Shown: one piece after another, positions 12,601 to 27,600 of the stretch
Layout of the letters: every line of letters begins with the position of its first letter
How positions within the stretch are numbered: the first letter of the stretch is position 1
From: Siphonodentalium dalli
Lineage: Eukaryota; Mollusca; Scaphopoda; Gadilida; Siphonodentaliidae
Reading direction: 5' to 3'
Length of the DNA stretch: 64,000 bases
Assembly (NCBI GenBank): GCA_032622095.1
Contig: CP136067.1
Location: 198,798,052-198,862,051 of the forward strand
Notes under the pieces: generated by a model
Databases searched by the model: none
What the model was told of the DNA's origin: nothing
What the model saw: only the letters and a program-made list of their open reading frames with translations
Made by a program: the position numbers and the translations under genes

Positions 12601-15600
12601 TGGAGATCCCTTGTAGAGGGGTACGATGATACCAGTTTTTAAGCAAGGAGGTATCCACTCTAAGTCAATCATGCCGTTGTAGAGATGACAAAGAGCCGCT
12701 TTAAGACGTTCGCTCCCATTAATAATATGCTCATTCACCACATTGTCTATTCCGCTTGATTTATGGCGTTTAAGGTTCTTTAAAGCTGAGTTCAGTTCTG
12801 TGATAGTTATCCGTTCACAGAATATAGTGTCAGTATAGTTTGTATGTGATACGTCGAGGAGCTGTTCGAGGCGCGTTCGTACGACGACGTCGAATTCAGG
12901 ATCACTATGCGCATTCGGAGTGTACAGGTTCTTGAAGTAGGATCCCCATGCTGACAGAATTTTAACTGGATCACGAAGTGTGATGTCGTCGAACTTCATA
13001 ACCGAACATATACCATTCGGGCGTGATCCCTGGTCAGCTGACTTCACAGAGGAAACACGCGCTACCTTCACCTGCATGATGGTCGGTGGTTTACTTTCGA
13101 GCAGACGGCGATATCATGTCCAGATGGAAGTGATAGCCCAGTGGTTAGAGTGTCGGACTTCTAATGGTGTCAACCCACCGGCATGAGTTCGCGCCCTGTC
13201 GGTGGACTATCGTCTCCGCAACAGTGGCTTGGCCGGATTAAGCGGTGCGTGTACTATATATAGCCACACGCTGTTTCAAATCTCGTGCCAGGTTGTGACC
13301 CTTGGGCAAGGTCGTTTGTACTGTGCTCGCTTCGTCGTACCTAGACGAGAAATAGGTACCTGGTTGTTGGGTATCCGAAAGACGCTCTAGTGAAGCGCCT
13401 GTAAAATGGCAGCAGGCATAAGACTTGGCATTACTCATAAAAAACGCTGGGTAATAATGTAAGTGCTTAGAGCTACACCAAGGATTAAGCGCTATATAAA
13501 TGATATACATTACATTATAAATAACATAAATTAAAAAACATTACTGAATTGTTCACGACTAAGTGTAGCACACATGATTACCTCTACCAACAATTAATCT
13601 GGCTTTGCTGTGATATCACTTAATTATAGGAAGCAATGTAAAACCCTAAATATAAAATAAATAAATGAAATGGAAGTCAGTGGCCGAGTGGATAGCGCAC
13701 TGGTGCTAAAGGTCCGGGGATCAATTCCCGGTTGGGTATTCTGACAAAAATCCAAACTTGGTCAGATTACCATGCTGTATGACTGAACAGTCTCATTCGT
13801 TATCACACAATATGTATCCGAATACAAACTTGACTTCCCTTCACGACGATATCATGTCCAGGTATGTTGTTGTGAGGGGTGTACGCTGTCGGTTAGGGAG
13901 CTGACATAAATGGATGATCCGTGTACATGGGTGACTATGTGCACGTTAAAGAACCCGGCTGTAGGTTAGAGTAGCCCACAGAAGCACCGACCACAGTCGA
14001 GACCTGGACCCTGTCTGTAATGCCCGAAAATGGAGTTGACAGGTAATTCTAGATAGATAATAGCAACATTGATTATTTTCTAATACACATTTATTTATTT
14101 GCGGTTTTGTTTCTCTTTCCACAACTAAGGCGATATAACAATGAGGCCAGATCACTTGTTGGTGATGGAAACCATGTGGTCTATGGTTAGTCACCTACAA
14201 TATATAGTCACGATGCACCGTCTGCACATATCATATGTAAACCACTGATAATCAGAAAGTTTACTTCAGTCAGGAAGTTGGAGTATACTAGTAGGTCGCC
14301 ACATATGATTCGAACCCGTCTGTCACGAGCTGAGGTCCTAGGTGATTGGTGCCTGCTCATTGTGCCACTGACCACCCCCCCCCCCGATAATACACAACAT
14401 ACAATGTACATGTACACTGATATAACTGCTATTTAAACATGACAATACATAGACATGTACATATACTAGTAGCTCCTTAATTATGCAGCAATTCTTATTG
14501 ACCCAGAACTCAAACCCAACAAAGCGCTTCCATTGGTTTAATATTGTATACTTCTTACTATGTACAAAAAGGCGGTTCAGCATACCCCCCCTCCCAATTT
14601 GGGTTCAAGTTTTGAAAACCCTCCTGTCACTTTCCAAACATATATGTACAAATACATGTACATGTGCATTTTTTATGTTGATAAATCGCAAAACAAATTC
14701 GATAAATTGTAAACATCTTTACGATAGATCGCAAAATACTTTGCAAAATAAATCGCAAACATCACAAACATATTTGCAATTTTATATAATAGATTAAATA
14801 AAATCGCAAACATCTTTGCGATAAAAATTTAAATTACTTTTGTGATTTATCGCAGTCAAAGATATCCCAAAGAATGAAAGTTGTCCCAAACACCACTGTT
14901 TTTTGTATCAATCAAGATTTTTCTACTTTCACAATTTTAAATCAGAATAAGATTTGGATAAAATTTGTCACTGAAGATAAGTTTTGGTCAGAAACTGCCA
15001 CAACTGAGTTTGGGTGCGTCGTCTTGGGGCAGTATTCCAGTCCTGCTGTTAGTCTGATTTAGCATGTTTACTTTAAAATTGGGAAAGTCGAACAATCTTG
15101 ATTGAAACAAAAAACGGCGGTGATTGAACAAGATATCAATAAATTAGCTGATCGATCACTCGCAAATCTTGGAGCAAATTAGTTGTATGCCAAATTGCGA
15201 TCATAAGTAAACTCTTGGAGCAAATTAGTTGTATGCCAAATTGAGATCATAAGTAAACTCACCAGAATACGGCCCGGAATTTCTTACCAGAAGCAGCTAG
15301 AAGTAGAATAATATCCAACAAAAATGTCGACTTCCGCAACAGTAACGCCAGGGAGTATAAATAGACGGGAGATGGAAGTGAAGTAAAGAGTCATGTAACG
15401 TCATCAGGGAGTCGCCATTGGGCAGGCTGGCGGTATATAGAAACTCCGTGGCGTCGTTGGTAACAACACTAAAAGCACACGCTGTTTCGAGATTGGCGTT
15501 GAACAAATTGATCTCATAGAAAACAAGCTTGATGCAAAGCTATACTTACTGCACAGTTAACAATGGAAGACACTTACTAGTCATCCATTGGGAAATAAAA

Positions 15601-18600
15601 TTTAAAAAACGTATTTAATTGTCGGAATTGTGCATTCAAATGTTCATACAGGTTCCCTATTTTGGAGATCAAAACGAGGTCCCCGGTGGTCCAGTCGGTA
15701 GAGTGCCAGGTGGATTACGCCGTCACAGGTCGTCCTGCGCTGACGAAGCTGGTTCGAACCCCGTCATAGGGAGGGTGACAGGAATCGTGTATCTGGGCAA
15801 GTTTGTCAGTTGCTTTCCTGGGGTCGGTGGTTTCTACACGCAGTGGAACAATTTCCCGGTGAAATTAAGCCTCTGCGTGGTCTTTCATCCACCCGTAAAA
15901 TTGATAACGTCGTGTGTGGCCTAGCGGCTAGAAAGACGATAAACCCTAATAAACAACAATCGAGATCAAAACAAAAACAGACAAGCCAGTCAACAATTAT
16001 TATTTAGATATAAATGAGTCGCATATACTGGTGTATTAAGCTTGTCAAAATGTCAGTGTCATATTTGACAGCTTCTAATCTAATGATTTGTCTATTCCAT
16101 CATCATCAGACTTGCCATTCTGAATATATGTTCACAAGTGATGCACTCTCTATTCTGCTAAATTTCTGGTCCCATAATGTCATTTAATCTCATCTGTTTT
16201 ATCAAGCAAGTGGAATTTAGGAAGATGACAGCACACATTGCAATGTATTATATAACTGACAAGGACATGGCAAATTAACCTAATTGGGGAGTGGTGCCAA
16301 ACTTGTTCCACAAATAAAGCCATTATAAAAGGAGAATTTGTAAGATTTATACTGTACTTACCCCAGACTCGTAGTTCGTACTGCAGGCCGTGGCTATCAA
16401 GGTCTTAACCTTTCTCAGTATTTCTGCTAGTCGATATTCAAGTCAATATTTTAGGCATGTAGTAGTATGATGTACCAGTAGTCTATTGACTATAGTAGAG
16501 GCTATATATAGGTCCTACAGAGGGGTGGTGCCAGGATTTCCCTGACACAGGGGATATGAATATCATCCCCCGACATGGGGGCTATTGCTACCTGGCTGAC
16601 CATTGCCAAACTCCTTACAAAAATTAATTAACTCTTATTTTCAGGGTGACATATATGCCCAATAGGGCCGGGTGCGCGATGTAAATTAAATTTGTTTGTA
16701 ATTTAACATGCACTTGTCACGTAAATAAAAGATATTACTACTACTACTACTACATTGAGAGGGGAATAACCCTCTCTGACATGGGTGCTGTTGCCCCCTT
16801 GACCCCTCCCCTGGCCCTGCATGCTAAGTTATGGTATCTATATAAATAAAAGAGTATGTTCTGTCTGTTTTTCTGGATTTTTCTCCCAGACTGCTGGTCC
16901 GATTTCAACCAAATTTGTTGTGGTGACTCGGGGTACCCTGGTGGAGGTCATAATGTCGTTATGTTTTCAAAATTTTGATTTAAAAGTTTGAAAGAAACTA
17001 ATTAAATAAATATCTGCACGAGGATATATTAAAGTAGCATAATAAATATCTCTATATATAAAAGAATAGGATATGTCCATCGGCGTGGCCAGCATTTTTA
17101 AAAGACTGGTTCGATTATTAACTTGAGGGCACAGGACCGAGATGAAAAGCTCCGACCGCGCCGCGTTTAAAGGGTGCAGGAGGGAGTGTCCCTTTCCAGC
17201 AGGTAGGGGTCCGAGTGGGCCTCCCCCGGAAAAAAATGAACCCATCGAGTGCGAATCTGGAGCATATCTGATGATTATTTGTGTAATATCTGCACGTATA
17301 TTAGAGAAGTAATAATGTTTTTGATTTGATCTACCGTTTATGTGAGAATATATGACATAGCAGTGTTTTAATGTTTATGTACAAATGTTTTCTCCTTGTA
17401 TGGGACCGTGACCCGCTGTAGAATTGACTAGGATAATAAAGAACGATGATAAAACCCAACCATCCACAGATATAATCTGTGTATTATATCCCTTTGCGAC
17501 CTTATGAAGTTATGTATAGGCCTACACTCAAATGTTTTATGTTATTGGCTGAAGTGGGCTATATAATATATGGAATTGAACGACAGTTAATCACTCATTG
17601 CATATAGCCCAGTATTGTTAGATATATATGCACGTAGAACATGATATGTAAAGCTTGTAATGTCCTGCATATTTATTTTCCTATACTATACACATGAACA
17701 AACTGATCTGACTTATTCCAAATACATGTAATCTATAAACCTGACCTATTGCATGCCAACTAATTTTTCAACAAAGTTGGGGGAAGACCCGCAAATCCCA
17801 GGCGCCACGTCCCGCTAATGCACACTCGGTATATTGAACCCTCGGATTGTCGCACCCTCGGATTACCGTGCCCTTGAACCATCGGACCATTGAACCCTCG
17901 GACCATTGAACCATTTGACTATTGGATCCTGGGATTGGCTCGGACTAGCGCACTGTACATCGGCCTCTAATCGAACCATCGGACTAACGCGCTGTTCCCA
18001 TCCTGGGGCTATATCGGATCTATCGAAAAGTTACTGGGCATATACAGTATCACACACCAACTAATAATGTGCTCCTTTTTGGTTGACAGGAGTGGGACTT
18101 CAATTAAAACCCTGTTTTTGTGTGGACTTCATGTCCAGAAACTGTGTTCGAACCCTCGCAATGTAGGCTAAGCATGTCATCGATCTACTACGTGACCACA
18201 CGGGAACACAACTTGACACCAAAAAATGTACCCTTAATACACTGTCTATTCGTTCATAATTGCCAATGACTGTGAAAACTAGTTTGACATGCACACATTC
18301 ATACAACGTCACTTTAGTTGAAACTGAGCACAATGCTGTCCACTTTAGATTAGCAACGTCATATGCCGACATGCCATGGGACTATTGATTTGATTCACAT
18401 TGAAATCAAATTTTCGACCCGGTGTATATGTGGATTTCACTAAAACATTTTACGGACCTCAATTTAATGTGAAATAATCTAGTATAGGCCGATCATGCGT
18501 TTGCCGACTGCTTAAGTGCCCTCGTCGCCTGACTTCCAGTGTTCGACGGTTCGTTGGATCGGGAAACTTTGTTCATGCATTAACTTAACGAACCCCCGAA

Positions 18601-21600
18601 ATTGCCCAAACCAACGACCCGTCGAACCCTGGAACTCAGGCGACGAGGGCACCTCTAATTTTAAGGGCGGGTTCGTCCGAACCCATCGAACCCTAGCTGG
18701 CTACGCCCATGGATATGTCTGTCATATGTGCAAAGCGCACACAGAGGTTGCATACCAAAGTGAATCTTTTTCAGCTAGTACCGTACCTTATGGTGTTAGA
18801 ATTATAAGTGATCAGTCACTGTTAGAGAAGCTGTCTTACAAATGGTATATACATGTTATGCTTATTTGTTACATGACATGGACAAGTACCGGGACAACTG
18901 AAAGTTAATGTAATAGAGCAGGTGCTGCTCACTTAGGTAGTTCACTCGTGAACATAGTGCGCTACTATATCACCATCCTACTGGATACAGTCATCTGCAA
19001 AGTGCAAATGCCATGAATTTTAATAATGTTCACATACCCCTTTAACTTTTACGTAGCTTGTTTCACTAAAGTATCTAACATAATTTTCTGAAAGAGATAT
19101 ACATAGTCATTATGATGATAATCAGAAACGCTATTTAAAGTCTTTGTTTTCTACTAACGATATCCTGTCCTCTTACAGTAAGAAATTATGTGACATCCAC
19201 CATCACTGATATGAAAATAATGTGTTTGGCTAAATTGTCAAAGTTTAGATCCAAACTGTTGAGTATCTGGTGTGAATGTATCTACCACGGTGTGAATGTA
19301 TCTACCACGGTGTGAATGTATATACCATGGTGTGAATGTATCTACCACGGAGTCTCAAGCAGTCTACTCCTTCGCTTGCAAAATAGCAAAATACCATTGA
19401 ATGTCCCAATGGCATCAATATAGCTTGAGGATGGGAACGACCCATCATATGGTAGATATTCAACCAGACTGCTTAAACTTCAAAATTGTAATTTAAATTC
19501 AACAAATTATATAAATATTACATTATCAGTTTTGAATCATTGATGACTGATGTACACATCAAATATAAATAAATAAATAATGTATTTAAAAATTTTGGCA
19601 CAGCTGCCAGATTTTCGAATTAAAAAATATTAGGGCACCACTAGTGTATGAGACGATGACTCACTAAGCGTATGCCTACCCCGTACTGGATTTCTGATTT
19701 TTTTGTTATTTGGGCAAGCCTCATTTTCCAATCTTTATCCTGATTTTAACATTATTATCATGCAGACTCAGCAATTATTGTTTTGGCCACATAAGGTATA
19801 GAAACTAGCTATTCAATTTCACACTCAAATGAATGAATGGAATTCATGACATATTGAAAGTACAAAACTGCTGAAAAATCAACAAATCGTGCATCAGTAG
19901 TTCGTCGTTTTATCTCCATGTTTACCTAGCTAACAATAACACTGAGTATATTAACTTAATTCCAACTGATTTCAAGACTAAAATGGAATTACTTTAGATT
20001 TTGTGTTGATATTTTGGCGAAAACGAAACGGCGGAATCCTTCCTACCAGCGGCATTCCAATAAAAAGACCATTATCATAAACATCCACAAAACTCACAAA
20101 ATAGGGAATTATCAAACTATTTCACGTCATGGACACGTTCATGAATGGTCCTTCTATGAATGCAATATAATTGATTGCAATTTTCCAAGGAAGAAGTGAA
20201 TAATTTGAGTCACCAAAGTAACCAAAATAACACTGACAGTAATGCGGAAACACCTGATAATACCGCCAGGAATTTTCCAGTCGAGTTACCGGGAGTGATG
20301 AAGAGCTACGTATCCCGTTTATTTATAATCCCTGGTAACGCATGCGGCTAATCACGTGACCACCATAAAGGGACATAATCCACCCATCGCAAAAAAAACA
20401 GTAACTGTTGTAAATATATTGTGTGCGCTGACTATACACATGGATATTACATCACAAACTGTTGTAATATTATTAGGATTTTTTTCAGTGTAGGCGTCCA
20501 ACGTCAAACTTCACATACCTGATAATTATAGCTAAAATAAATAAAAAAGGCTTAAGCCATTTGCTCACTTTCATAACCATATTGTTTTACATCGTTCATA
20601 GCGTACATTAGTGTATTTTTCACTAATTCCCTGACTCAAATTCATTCATTTGTTGCATATTTAATGTTGAATATAGTAGGAGATGGCCCCATAAATGGCT
20701 GGAGTTAGGTAAAGTCTCCCTTTAGGGGAAGTCCTTATTAATTTAAATATATTTAATATGTTAAATAATCCTTTCTCTTTTGTTTATTTTGATAATAAGA
20801 AATTCTAGACTAATTAATAATTATAAAACCGGAGCAAATTACCAGATAGCTTATTGTATTGGCTCAATATGAAAGTGAGCTTTATTGTATTGTTTATCCA
20901 CCGCTCACTACCTGTATTGACTATATAAAACCTACCTAATAAACAACAAGTTTATTACGTCAATGTAGCTTTATTTGGTCAACGTATCTTTATTCGGTAG
21001 ATACTACTTTGACGTAATTATATATGCACATTGCGCAGGTAACTAGGGACGTCAACCGGCCTAAATGACGGCAATGTGATTTTAGAACGTTGTTATCGTC
21101 CATAACTCACTGATATGGATAACAATTCGTAAAAGGATATACGATATTGTTCTAAAAGATATAAATCATCAGAATGAGGTAGGCTTAGAATAACTCTAAA
21201 AAGCCAACGAACAATTTCGCTCTAAGCTACACTTCGGTTTTGCTAATTAGTTTGCTTGACCTCAAATGTAAGGGCGTAATCGAAGTAAGGAATGACAAAC
21301 TTAGGAAAATCACAGAATGGATAGTTGTGCGCGATGGATAAAACATATATATATATATATATATATATATAGCCAATGTTGTCGACTTAACGGATTATGT
21401 CCGCTCGGGGATTTGGCATATGTTGGAATCGTCAGAGTCTAGCCCAGTAGATGCTCGAACACCCCTCACCCACATAAACCATGTAAGCGACCACACTAGC
21501 TACATATTATATATGAATTAAATTTTTAATAACACAAATTATACTCCTGATGCATAATATACCCCACTTACCAGTAACGTCCCTGATCGCACGGAATTTA

Positions 21601-24600
21601 TTTCGATATTTCTTAGACTGGAACTTTGAACTAATATCGACCCCGATTGAAGAAGGCAAATTCCACAAGTCATCACTGAAACGTCACGACCTCTAGCCTT
21701 GCCACAAAGGAGCAAGGTTTATGTAAGACACATCAAGTCAGATAAAGGTCAGCCCACATAGTATCAACTGCATGTAGTTAATTTACAGCCAGTCATTAGT
21801 CGAGAGTCATGAGAACGGGGGATAGGTCCGGAGATTGACCATCGCTCCTTATAGCATATGGACGTTCACCATTCAGTAGCTATATTCATAACACACTAAG
21901 TCTTGTTGGGTTCCATGTATATGTCACAATACTTGTTATATGTCAATAGATGTATGTCATATGAAATAAAGAAATCATCATGTGTTCGATCAACTCTTCA
22001 CTTGTAAAACACCACTAGACCATCACATAGGCCCAGGTTGTTGGCATACCCCATTACGTAAAACTCCCATATATTACAATGAATAATAAAGCAGCCACAT
22101 ATTTGTCAATGCAACACAAAAATGTCATATGCAGTCTGGTCCACTCGAGCATTCAATTGAAAATAGGCCACAGTATGATGCTTATGTTGGTTAATTATTG
22201 TGGTTTATGTTCGTGAAATAGGATATGTTACTGAATTGAATCAATTCATCTTTCAAAATTATGAGTTATAAATCAGTTTATTATCCACCCCTTTTATTTG
22301 TGATTGGGCAAAAGCCGTCACATGATAATCCTCGAAAGTCATACTGGATTCCGAAAGTGTCAATAATATACTACCCGACATCACAGGAGTCCCGAAAGTC
22401 ATATTGGACTCGAATCGAGTCCAATATTACTTTTATAAAAGTTATTGGGACTCCGGATGACGTCACAAAGCAATTCTAATCGAAGCACAGTAACTCTACT
22501 GGCAAGTGAATCAGTGAAATTGCGATGCGCACACATTGGCTCCCTTGGATTTAGACAGACGTTTCACTTCCGCATTGAGTTTTTTCACTTCCGTGTTTAC
22601 TGTTTCAATTTTCGAATGCTTTCTCAGGATCAAATACATGATTTTATAGACTCCAACAAAGTTTCTAGATTGCCATTAGAAACCTAAAATTGGGTTAATT
22701 TACAGTCGGAAATGTCAAATTCTACTGAAAGTTCCAACTGGTTGCTCCGATTTTCCCACTACAGAATATTTGCAAACAATGAGAGGAGTGAGACGCACAA
22801 CCCAGTCGCCACGTCACTGGGAAGAGTACGTGTAATTCCTCCTGTAATTATACAATAGTTTTATTCCCAAAATTTGGATAAACATACTGACGGATAATAC
22901 AAATGTCATTATACAATGTTGTGTACAATATGTGTTCTCTTGTGCTCGTCCAGGTTGTGGTCATATTGACTGGACGCTGCGCGCCTCGTTCAATACGACC
23001 TTTCACCACAACATGAACTCGTACAAGAAAAATACATACTGTACACAACAGTGTATAATAACTTTATAATGATAACACATTTGAGAATTGCTGAACTGTT
23101 TTCAATTATTGTAACGGTGCTATATGAACTTCCACGAATGATTGCACGGTTGATTGGTGCCAGCCCCTTTGAGGCTAGTTTAGGGAATTTATAAAGTCTT
23201 GCCCTTTGAACAATCACTTCTAGGATTAAAACTTTACTGGGGGCGAAGTATAGTAGAAAATGTTGCACATGCACGTAATGCGCATTATATCCATGTTATT
23301 CTTTTTTTTTAAACACATTTCAGTCCATTTGAACAATCACTACTGGGATTAGAACTTTACTGGGCACGAAGTATAGTAGACAATGTTGAACATTCACGTA
23401 AGACGCATTATATCCATCATATTCTCGCACACCCCGAATACAGCGCATGTCTTTTTAAACATTTCAGCGTATTCATGTGCATCACAGCCGTTGTCCATTA
23501 TGATATCAGCTGTAGTTCATGCATGTACACAGTAATATTTCTTAATATAAATGTATCTACTACATATTATATTTATTCATAATAATGAACGACTGGGCGT
23601 GGAGATGATGAGTGTGTGAGAAGAATGCTGTTCACTTCATAACAATCGTACGCAACCTCGACATTCCTCGTGGTATATATGTCTCCATGCTGATGACCAC
23701 CGCACAGCAGCAAATTGTTGAAGTTCCGTTTTTAGTGACAAAATTAAAATCATTGCAATATCCAGTGACTTTAGAGAGCACATGTTATTATGGATTACAT
23801 CCGTTGTACCACTCCCAAGTTCTTCTACACTAAGACGGAACTCTCAGAAACATAGATATGATGATATTTATTCATACAAATATGTCAAACTAAAATCAGG
23901 CAGTCACGGAGAATCACATAATAACATTATCTTCTCAGAAATACGTTCGAAGCAAGAGTCAGAATTAATCTAGTCTCGGCTGTAACAAGTATATATGGAA
24001 ATATAGAAGCCAACGCCTAACCGATGTGTAGCCACATCATTGGTCCACGTAGTGGTCTGTCCAACAGGTTAAGATAATATATTCTTTATGGGACTACTAG
24101 CCCGTGATGAAATAGCATGTACTATTTCATCCTGATTCAGTTTTCCACGCATATTATGGACATCTGATCCAGGACATTGACTTCTAAATTAACCTTACTT
24201 ACGCCGTGTAACATTCGAAAGTGTTACCCCGTTCCACGTGGGATAACTCGTTCTCTCCGATTCTAGACATATTTGTCGGCTCCTCATTTTAAAATTAGTT
24301 TTAATCATCACTTTATTCAGCGTCGTTCTCAGTGAAGAAGTAGTGAAGTTTGGATACGGATTGATGAAGAATAACATGTTCAATGCGTTATAACCATTCT
24401 TCTAACTTGTATTCAAACAATAGCAATTTTATTCAATTGTTTTATAAATGTACAAATTCTGCATAATGCGTCCAAAAAGATAATGGCTACGCATGAACAT
24501 CTTTCTGTTAAAATTTATTCAACAACTCAATTGTCTCTTATTTTATTGATTAATAGCTTTATATTAGTGATTTGTTCCGCCATTGATTACTTACGTGCTG

Positions 24601-27600
24601 CTCAGTTATTTTCTACAACGCTACGTGCAATTGTGCATATCATATTATATGTACATGTAATACTACAATATCACAAATAACTTAACCGGGTTTAATAATC
24701 TGTTGTAAAATATAAAAGCATCAGTCGTTCCGATTTCCTCAAATGCTCATTAGTGACGAATGTATATAGCCTGGTTCAGTCAAAACGATTTATTTATCGA
24801 TGGAGCCCATACATATATCGATGTCCCCCCTGGCTTTGTATATATCTCTCTCCTGGTTTTCAGTACTTAAACCGGGAGAGCAACTGTATCACTACATTCC
24901 GGGAAAGAAAGAAGCTTGGATCATTACGTTAACTGCACAAAGAACATCAGCTTCTCTCTTCCGACAAGATGCTTTAGAAGAATGTGTGGGGAAGGGCGGA
25001 GTGCTTCTACCATTACACGGGACTGATGAATACGATCGATTTAACGCTCTTTCTGCTGCATACCCAGGTGAATCCATAGTACCTATAAGATGGAGCAAGG
25101 GTCTTTTATTATAATAGTATAGCTATGCTGTTTTGCCAAAACCTTAATCATCCTGAAATGAAGCTACATCTTAAACACTGTATATTAATGGCGACATTAT
25201 ATAGCACATATTTGTCAGCATTATATTACCAGCAAGATTAAGACAATAGGTTAATCAGCCGAATGTGAATGACGACGGATTAAGTTATTGGTCGTTGATT
25301 TCAGAAGTACTAAAAGGCGAACTATATGTATGCTTGATGGCTTTGTAGCAACATTAAACGTAGATTCCAGGCAGGTGTCACTTATATTTATTGCTACTTT
25401 GATTTTTATTAGTAATACTAACTTGCTTCTCTAGTAGCTCATTTTGTCTACAGTATATAATAAAGATAAAAACACGATAGTTTCCCATTTATACGCGCAA
25501 TTAAATTAGGCAAATTATTTTTTAATTTGGCAAAAATAAATTCATTTGGCAAAGATTTTGGCAAGAGCGCCAACCCTGCTTAAATGTAATGGATTCGTTG
25601 AAACTCTAAGTTAGAAATTAAACCTAAATTACTATTTCTTTGGCTTCGGGGGTAAACAATATTTGATTCGAGTCGAGGAACCCACCCATCAAAGCTCAGA
25701 ATAATCAGATATCGATTTTTGAAGTGTATTCTTTCATCTGTTTGTGGCCCAGAAACACGCCGTCAAAAGTCAAAATGGCGATGAAGATGGATTACTCTAA
25801 AAAACAATTGGCCGTGTTACCACTTGTTTTTAGAGTTATCCATCTTCATCCGCAATATTATATCAACATATCAGCCCTAATAACTTAAAAATAAAAACTA
25901 AATAGATAAAGATGGCCATTTGAAATAATTATAAGCACACGGTTGTAGTAACAACATTCCTTCTCTAAATATCATTCTTTGGCTCAGCAGATGGATCAAA
26001 TTATTTTTGTTGGTGTTTTGTTAGAATTTCACCATGATCATTAATATCTACAACATGTCTTCTTCAACTTGGACTCTTGCCTTTCTCTATTTCATATATT
26101 CCACATGTCTAACTTACTTTCTAAGCCTAATCCACGCGGTTGATTGGTTGCTTGACATTTATTATTTTTGTTCGTTCTGTCCCAAACGTGATAGTCCGCT
26201 TCCTAATTGTAGCACACCCGCTATCGCTTCGGAATTACAGAAATCTATTTTTAGCATGCACATTATTCCAGGGAGGAAATTTGAAAGTCATATCCACCTC
26301 GCTAGAAATGTTCAACATTGTTTGTCCGAATTGTCTTTGTAATCGACAACTAGAGCATAATATATGTGACCCGCCATATCAAATCCAGTCGTAAGTCGGG
26401 ATTTTTTAACCTGTGCCAATGCATTCTCTTATATATGCGAGTCGACCATAGGTCGCCTCGCATATATAAGAGAATGCATTGGCCTAACAATTGTTTACAA
26501 TTTTTAATAATTTTTTCTTGCATTCTTTAACAATTTTATAACTTCACTCATACAGAGCCCCAGACAAACATGAGCAGACGACACTCTTCTATATGCTTCT
26601 ATATATGTGTGGGGCTCCCTGCAGGGTAATGGATGTTTTTTATTTTATGTCCTAAAAATTGTAAGAAACATTTATTTAAAAAAAATGATAAAAAATTGTT
26701 AGACCAATGCATTCTCTTATATATGCGAGGCGACCTATGGTCGACTCGCATATATAAGAGAATGCATTGGCAGAGGGTAAAAAAAATCCCGACTTACGAC
26801 TGGATTTGATTTGGCGGGTCACATATTATCGTAAGCAAATTATTTATGTTATTTGTGATGTTTTCCCCATGTTTTGATGTGAGGATTTACCATGTTCCTA
26901 TCGCCGCTGATCACAACATCACTTCAATATGTTCGTCAATTTCCTAAGTTCGCACTCTACTTAATTTTCGAAACAAATCTTCAGTTTGTTTTATGGTAGA
27001 AAAACTATTAAATTGTTCACTTGTTAACATGATCTGACTGTGAATTGTTTGACACTATGGGATCTGGGACAGCATGAATAGCATTCGATAAAATATAATA
27101 AATATTGCATGGCTTGTCGTTGACTATGCCAAAATTATTTTAACTCAAGTGACTATCTAAGTATAATCCACGCTGGTGATTGTTTCATTTTGGTTGCTTG
27201 ACATCGCTATTACTCATAGTTTTCGGTACCCAACACGATAGCCCGCTTCCTAATTTTATCAGACCGATTATCGCTTTGGAAATCTAGAAATCTATTTTTA
27301 GCATGCACAATGTTCCGGGGAGGTAATTTTAAAGTCATCTCCGCCTGCCTCGCTGGAAACATTCAACAGTTTTGTCAAAAATGTCTTTGTGATCCACAAC
27401 TAGAGCACAATAAATGATCCAAAGAAAATGCTTTATATTATGTGTGATATTTTCCAATATTGATGTGAGCATTTATCTGTCGACGCTGATCACATCGCTT
27501 CAATAGAGTTGTCAAATTCCCAAGTTCGCACTCTACAATTTTTTTGAAACGAATATTAAATTGTTCACCTGTTAACATGATCTATGATCTAGTTGTGAAT

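Noticed and set aside
13680-13735. Functional tRNA gene
   Set aside because: A-box and B-box are present, but the anticodon arm and acceptor pairing are defective and a SINE body follows directly.
15690-15765. Functional tRNA gene
   Set aside because: It is the head of a SINE with an 11-bp target duplication and lacks a proper cloverleaf.
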